DNA from: Bacteroidota bacterium
GTDB taxonomy: Bacteria > Bacteroidota > Bacteroidia > Chitinophagales > Chitinophagaceae
Reading direction: 5' to 3'
Assembly (NCBI GenBank): GCA_013288945.1
Contig: JABDAZ010000024.1
Location: 1 to 46,428, forward strand
DNA: 46,428 nucleotides
The translations under genes and the position numbers were made by a program. Numbering within the stretch: the first letter of the stretch is position 1; the number at the start of each line of letters is the position of its first letter. This document shows positions 42,433-46,428 of this stretch, one piece after another. The notes under the pieces are model-generated. The model saw only the letters and a list, made by a program, of their open reading frames with translations, ran no database searches and had not been told where the DNA came from.

Positions 42433-43701
42433 TCACACAGATGCCACTGCGGGAAATTGATTGTTTTCTATAACCAATTCAATTGCTTTTTTCTTTTTTT
42501 TAAACGCGCCAGCTTTAAAATCTTTTAAATAAAGCAAGTAATCTTTTTTAACCTGGTGAGCATATTCAATCGCATAATTCAACACTTGTTCCTGCCAGCT
42601 TTCATCACTTCCAAAAACAATTAAATCATCCGCAATTGCAGAACCTTGCCTGCCGCTGCTGCGCAATTGCGATGATGCAGTTAGCATCGCCATATCATCA
42701 ATTACGCGGTACATATTGCGGTATTCTTTTTTTATTAATTTAAAATTGATACTGTCTTTTGCAGGTTGCATTTCCTGTATAACAAATGATTCATTACGAA
42801 AAGAAGTTGTGCTTAATAATGCCGGCGGCCTGTTTTGCATTCTTCGCTGCACGGCTACAACCCTTTCTGCTTCTGAGTTCCAGCTCGGTTGAGTAATATC
42901 TGAATATTGATTTAATGAAGAAGGAACAGCCTGCTTCATATCAATCAGCAAATATTTTTCACCTTCTTCGTTTAGCGATTTTAAAAGAAATGCATAACGT
43001 TTTACGCCAACACTTCCTGTGCCTGCCAAACGAAAAACTGCATCGGTAACTTTATAATTATATGGGCTGTCACCATCATTTTTTAACCAGTGTGTGATGT
43101 GTTCAAAAAGATCTTTTTTCAATTTTTTATCCAGCTCAAAATGCCTTGGATCATCAAGCAACATTTCAAGTTTATTTTTATTAATAACAGTTCTTTTTGC
43201 AAGAATATCTTTCTGTTTTCTTTTACTTACATCAGTTAAAAAATCACGCACAATTCCTTTTGCAGTTCTTGGTTCAATGTAATCAGGTTTGCCTCCAACC
43301 AATTTGGCCGCATAAGATTTAATGAAAAGCCTTGCCATATTAAGCGCTCTTTTTTGGTCAATCTGCAAAGATTCAAACGCAATAAAAATGCTTGTTGTAA
43401 GCCGTACAATTTCCCAAATTGCAGGCGCAAGAATGGCTTCATCAAAATCATTCAAATCAAAATAAACTAACCGGTTATCACTTTTAAAACTGCCGAAATT
43501 TTCTAAATGCAAATCACCGCAAATCCATGAAACTGGCGATGGTGGCATCTTTCCGGCATTTTTTAAATCTTCATAAAAAATATGATTGGTGCCACGAAAA
43601 AAACGGAACAGGTTTTCCGCCATTGCTTCGCATTTCAATTCAACCATATCCGCAATGCGATTAGCATTAAAATCAGAAATCCTTTCCGAGATATTCTCCA
43701 T
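42433..43701 (-). CDS. DUF2252 family protein
   Basis: A 422-residue soluble protein with the DUF2252 hallmarks: MAENLFRFFRGTNHIFYEDL, WICGDLHLENFGSF and VYFDLNDFDEAILAPAIWEI, with a later RLAGTGSVGVKRYAFLL. The GDLHLENF and DFDE blocks resemble the catalytic and metal-binding loops of the aminoglycoside phosphotransferase/kinase fold, and this makes a small-molecule kinase plausible; the family has no proved activity. Its start is 6 bp after the stop of a 56-residue lipoprotein, and the iron-permease-like gene follows, forming a likely three-gene unit. Confidence 0.88.
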   Translation of the reverse strand: MENISERISDFNANRIADMVELKCEAMAENLFRFFRGTNHIFYEDLKNAGKMPPSPVSWICGDLHLENFGSFKSDNRLVYFDLNDFDEAILAPAIWEIVRLTTSIFIAFESLQIDQKRALNMARLFIKSYAAKLVGGKPDYIEPRTAKGIVRDFLTDVSKRKQKDILAKRTVINKNKLEMLLDDPRHFELDKKLKKDLFEHITHWLKNDGDSPYNYKVTDAVFRLAGTGSVGVKRYAFLLKSLNEEGEKYLLIDMKQAVPSSLNQYSDITQPSWNSEAERVVAVQRRMQNRPPALLSTTSFRNESFVIQEMQPAKDSINFKLIKKEYRNMYRVIDDMAMLTASSQLRSSGRQGSAIADDLIVFGSDESWQEQVLNYAIEYAHQVKKDYLLYLKDFKAGAFKKKKKAIELVIENNQFPAVASV

Positions 43702-43707
43702 TATAAA

Positions 43708-43878
43708 TCAGCTTTTATTTGATCCGCGCGAAACAAGAAATATAATCAACGCAATAATTGCAACAACTATTAATACACCAACCCAAACTCCAGCTTTAAA
43801 AATGCCTGCAATTGCAGCGCAACTGCTGAAAGAAAAAGTGAGGCATAGCAAAAAAAGAATTGACAGAAAATTTTTCAT
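43708..43878 (-). CDS. Small lipoprotein (56 aa) with one membrane helix
   Basis: A short gene found by reading the minus strand from ATG 43878 to TGA 43708-43710. The peptide begins MKNFLSILFLLCLTFSF and has a lipobox FSSC with Cys20. A hydrophobic helix (about 31-50) and a basic tail, SRGSNKS, follow. Short proteins of this shape in Bacteroidota often carry the misleading name phosphatidate cytidylyltransferase; it has no enzyme motif. Six bases separate its stop from the DUF2252 start, so the genes are translated from one message. A 105-codon plus-strand frame over the same DNA is a shadow of this gene and of DUF2252. Confidence 0.75.
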   Translation of the reverse strand: MKNFLSILFLLCLTFSFSSCAAIAGIFKAGVWVGVLIVVAIIALIIFLVSRGSNKS

Positions 43879-44161
43879 TATAATTTTTTTAAGGGTTAAA
43901 TAAAAGGTTATCCAAATTTAAATCCGGATTGAAAAAAATATATAATCGAATGAAAAAAAAAGATTTAAAGTTATTGTGCCTATAAAATAATTGAGCGCCA
44001 GAACTAAAATATTGTTGCGCTTTTATTTATGGGGAATTTTATTTACAACAATTCACATTGTTAGAGAGAAAATTCCTCATCTTTTATAATAAAAAAATTG
44101 AAAAGATATTAGTGCAGAAAATTATTATTGAAATGAAAATTGATATTGAAGCAATTGAAAT

Positions 44162-44842
44162 TTATTTAAGCCAATTATTTTTATGCGCCATATTAATAAT
44201 CTCAGCTTTCGAATTTACATGAAGCTTGTCATAAATATGCGCAATATGTTTTCTTACAGTAAGCACACTTATAGAAAGTTTCATAGCAATGCGTTTCGCA
44301 TCCCAGCCATTAACGGTGTATTGTAAAATTTCTTTTTCGCGCGAAGTAATGCTGTTTGGGATAATCGGTGATTCCTCTTTTGCAATGCCGGGAGATTTAC
44401 TTAATAATTGCAAAGCCTTTCGCGCAATCGCCGGGCTCATTGGCGAACCGCCATATTCAAGCACATTAATCACGGCTTCTTTAAGTACAGCATGGCCCTC
44501 GTGTTTCAATAAATATCCACAAGCGCCGGCACGTATCACTTCAAAAATTTTATCATCATCATCAAAAACAGTAAGCGCTATAAAAAAAATTTGCGGATAG
44601 ATGGACTTTGCCATTACTATCGTTTGGCTGCCATTAACGCCTGGCATTTCTATATCCATAAACACAACCTGCGGCAATTTATTTTCTTTTAACGAAGCAA
44701 GGTTTTCCATGCATTCATTGCTGTTTGCTGCAGTAAAAACAATTGTCCATTCCGGTATCATTTGCACTTTTTGCAAAAAACTTTTTTTGCTTATAGTGTT
44801 ATCTTCTACCAATGAAATTCTTATCAATTCTTTTTCCTGCAT
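44162..44842 (-). CDS. NarL/FixJ-type response regulator
   Basis: A 226-residue two-domain regulator. The receiver has Asp63 (VVFMDIEMPG) as phospho-acceptor, acidic residues near 13-14 (VEDN), and a Lys in LLKHEG. The C-terminal LuxR-type HTH (about 160-222) has TSREKEILQYTVNGWDAKRIA and SVLTVRKHIAHIYDKL. It is encoded 38 bp after the sensor kinase that follows it on the minus strand, so the two form a two-component system. A weak AGCGC/GCGCT hairpin at 43992-44022 might end the transcript. Confidence 0.95.
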   Translation of the reverse strand: MQEKELIRISLVEDNTISKKSFLQKVQMIPEWTIVFTAANSNECMENLASLKENKLPQVVFMDIEMPGVNGSQTIVMAKSIYPQIFFIALTVFDDDDKIFEVIRAGACGYLLKHEGHAVLKEAVINVLEYGGSPMSPAIARKALQLLSKSPGIAKEESPIIPNSITSREKEILQYTVNGWDAKRIAMKLSISVLTVRKHIAHIYDKLHVNSKAEIINMAHKNNWLK

Positions 44843-44880
44843 AATGTAAAGTTTGTAAAAACCAGCAATTTATTATATGC

Positions 44881-46428
44881 CTAATTTGTAGTAGGATTAA
44901 TAGTTTGGTTAGAAATAATTACACTTGTGCCAGCGCCTGTGTTGCTTGCCCACGCTGCATTCCAGCCAGATTCTTTCGCGCGCATTTTAAGGTTATTAAT
45001 ACCGTTGCCATTAAAATTTGCAGCATACATTCCAATACCGTTATCAACAATACTTATCTGTAATAATTTTTCATCACTAAAAATATTTATAATTACTTCA
45101 TCGCATTTGCTATGCCTTAATGCATTGTTCAATGCTTCCTGCATAATGCGAAAAAGATGCAAAGCCTGAAATGGTGAAAGCAACTGATCGCTTTCAATTT
45201 CTTCATTAACAAGAATGGTAATTGATGGATATGCGTGCTCCAGTTTTTGTATAAATAATTTAAAACGGTCACTGATGCCGGTTAAACGCACTGCTTTTTT
45301 ATTGAGCGCCCAGATAGAATCATTGAGTTGAGTAATCATATCCTGCACGTTATCTTTCAATTGAATTAATGTATTCCTGCTTTGCATATCAACGGGATTA
45401 ATGGTTGCAATTGTTGACGCAGCAGCTGCGGCATACGCGCCGATATTATCATGCAAATCCGCTGAAATCCTTTTCCGCTCTGCTTCTTCGGCGGATGCAA
45501 TGGCTATGATTTCGTTTTGTTTTTGCTCTTTTTGTTTCCTGTAATTATACCTTACCAAAAACAAAATGCCAATTATTAATAACACAGTTAACATAGAAAT
45601 TACATACATCGTATTTTTTTTGGAAGAGATATCGAGCTTCTGCTGAATGATGGTATTTTCTTTTTTCTGATCTTCATATTTTGCATTCAGCTCCGCCAAA
45701 TCGTGTGATGAATTTCTTTTGTACGTTGTATCTTTTAAATGAATAATTGTATCAAGCACTGCTGCATATTGTTCATATTTTCCTGCAGCTTTATAACATT
45801 GGCTAAGCGTTGTATAAAAATCAATGATAGGATATTCGTTGCCTCTCTTTATAATTTCAAGCCCTTGCCTGCAGGCGGCAATTCCTTTTTCAGGATGGCC
45901 GGTGCTCATATAATAATTGCTCATGGAAGTGAGGCTGTTTAATATGCTCACCGTATCATGCATCTGGTTATAAATATGAATCGCTTCGTTAAGATATTCT
46001 CCCGCAGCAGCTAGTTGTTTTGGATCTTCAATTCCATCTGCTTTAATGCAAAGTGCGCGTGCAAGTACCGCCATGTTTTCATATTTCCTACTATAGGCAA
46101 TTGACTTGTCAAGATAGTTAACGCACATTAATGAATCGAATGCACGATCCTTTGCAGATACGTCTGCATCAGCTTTCCAATTATACATCATGCCTATTAA
46201 AAAGTAAATGCCGAATTCATTTTTTTTCTCTTCATAAATATTGCTTGAGGCAGTATGGTCTGCTTTATAAAACCATTGCAATGCAATTTCTGTTTGTTCC
46301 ATATTTCTATAAACATTGCCGATAATTAATTTGCTGTAAATCTGGCTGAGCGTGTCTTCCTGCGTTTCGGCTTCCTGTAAAAAACGATAAGCTTCATCAA
46401 GCGCATCTTTGTGCCTGTTGCTTTTCAT
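44881..46428 (-). CDS. TPR sensor histidine kinase of the HisKA_3 (NarX/DegS) type, 5' end missing
   Basis: At least 515 residues are in the window; the ATG at its edge (46426-46428) is most likely internal, because no signal peptide precedes the repeats. Tetratricopeptide repeats (residues ~1-240, e.g. AGEYLNEAIHIYNQM) are followed by one membrane helix (273-293), a basic segment, and the HisKA_3 dimerisation helix AERKRISADLHDNIG with phospho-acceptor His326. An HATPase domain then ends in NGIGMYAANFNGNGINNLKMRAKE. The TPR part faces the periplasm. Its partner is the NarL-type regulator downstream. Confidence 0.93.
   Translation of the reverse strand: MKSNRHKDALDEAYRFLQEAETQEDTLSQIYSKLIIGNVYRNMEQTEIALQWFYKADHTASSNIYEEKKNEFGIYFLIGMMYNWKADADVSAKDRAFDSLMCVNYLDKSIAYSRKYENMAVLARALCIKADGIEDPKQLAAAGEYLNEAIHIYNQMHDTVSILNSLTSMSNYYMSTGHPEKGIAACRQGLEIIKRGNEYPIIDFYTTLSQCYKAAGKYEQYAAVLDTIIHLKDTTYKRNSSHDLAELNAKYEDQKKENTIIQQKLDISSKKNTMYVISMLTVLLIIGILFLVRYNYRKQKEQKQNEIIAIASAEEAERKRISADLHDNIGAYAAAAASTIATINPVDMQSRNTLIQLKDNVQDMITQLNDSIWALNKKAVRLTGISDRFKLFIQKLEHAYPSITILVNEEIESDQLLSPFQALHLFRIMQEALNNALRHSKCDEVIINIFSDEKLLQISIVDNGIGMYAANFNGNGINNLKMRAKESGWNAAWASNTGAGTSVIISNQTINPTTN

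Noticed and set aside
43586-43903. 105-codon plus-strand frame opposite DUF2252 and the small lipoprotein
   Set aside because: It is antisense to two well-supported minus-strand genes, has no family features, and its own sequence follows from the codon pattern of the lipoprotein gene.

Overview
The window is ordinary-looking chromosomal DNA of a Bacteroidota bacterium, most likely a member of the Chitinophagaceae or a close relative. The evidence is the AT-rich composition, the lack of clear Shine-Dalgarno sites, -7 boxes of the Bacteroidota type (TAnnTTTG), and a gene set typical of the phylum: a NagB/PIG-L fusion, DUF4199, DUF3891, DUF2252, a HxlR-YceI pair, a zinc-less Fpg, a SMUG2-like glycosylase, and TPR-containing sensor kinases. 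No insertion sequence, prophage, CRISPR array or restriction system was seen. I count 45 protein-coding genes, two of them cut by the window edges, and one tRNA-Arg(ACG).

Layout. 1-2.7 kb: amino-sugar metabolism (partial ROK protein, glucosamine-6-P deaminase fused to a PIG-L deacetylase). 2.7-6.4 kb: a sphingomyelin-synthase-like PAP2 membrane enzyme, a BamA/TamA-like outer-membrane barrel, a phytanoyl-CoA dioxygenase homologue and an SDR. 6.4-10.2 kb: tRNA-Arg, a polytopic membrane protein, then a small eRF1-like protein, an NTF2-like protein, a Crp/Fnr regulator and a membrane protein. 10.3-13.1 kb, minus strand: acyltransferase 3, a secreted CotH-kinase-like protein and an HxlR regulator, which is divergent from yceI across a shared operator region. 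14.0-16.4 kb: an AraC regulator, aldo/keto reductase and cupin operon ending in a long terminator hairpin. 16.7-21.6 kb: a DUF1569/DinB-like protein, a large MscS channel, a SMUG2-type uracil-DNA glycosylase and a secreted esterase. 22.0-24.8 kb: an operon of a probably inactive dihydroorotase homologue, DUF4199 and a GT2 glycosyltransferase. 25.0-30.6 kb: signalling, with a TPR histidine kinase followed by a complete bacteriophytochrome, response regulator and heme oxygenase operon. 30.7-35.2 kb, minus strand: a small unknown protein, a Tat-exported SDR, a zinc-less Fpg/Nei glycosylase, an unknown protein and a cytoplasmic alpha-amylase. 35.5-41.9 kb: a transglutaminase-like protein, a metallophosphatase, an FAD oxidoreductase, DUF3891, an OmpA lipoprotein and a NUDIX hydrolase. 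41.9-46.4 kb, minus strand: an iron-permease-like protein, DUF2252 and a 56-residue lipoprotein, then a NarL-type response regulator with its TPR sensor kinase (truncated by the window end).

The best self-contained system is the red/far-red light module at 27.4-30.6 kb. The heme oxygenase makes biliverdin, the phytochrome binds it at an N-terminal cysteine, and the kinase output can pass to the single-domain receiver encoded in a 4-bp overlap. The most unusual global signal is a 10-bp palindrome, TTATTAATAA. I found 16 exact copies in the short intergenic spaces, where about one would be expected by chance, and its ATTAAT core is also enriched inside genes. Other points of interest are the missing metal ligands of the dihydroorotase homologue, a sphingolipid-synthase-like PAP2 protein, and a twin operator between hxlR and yceI.
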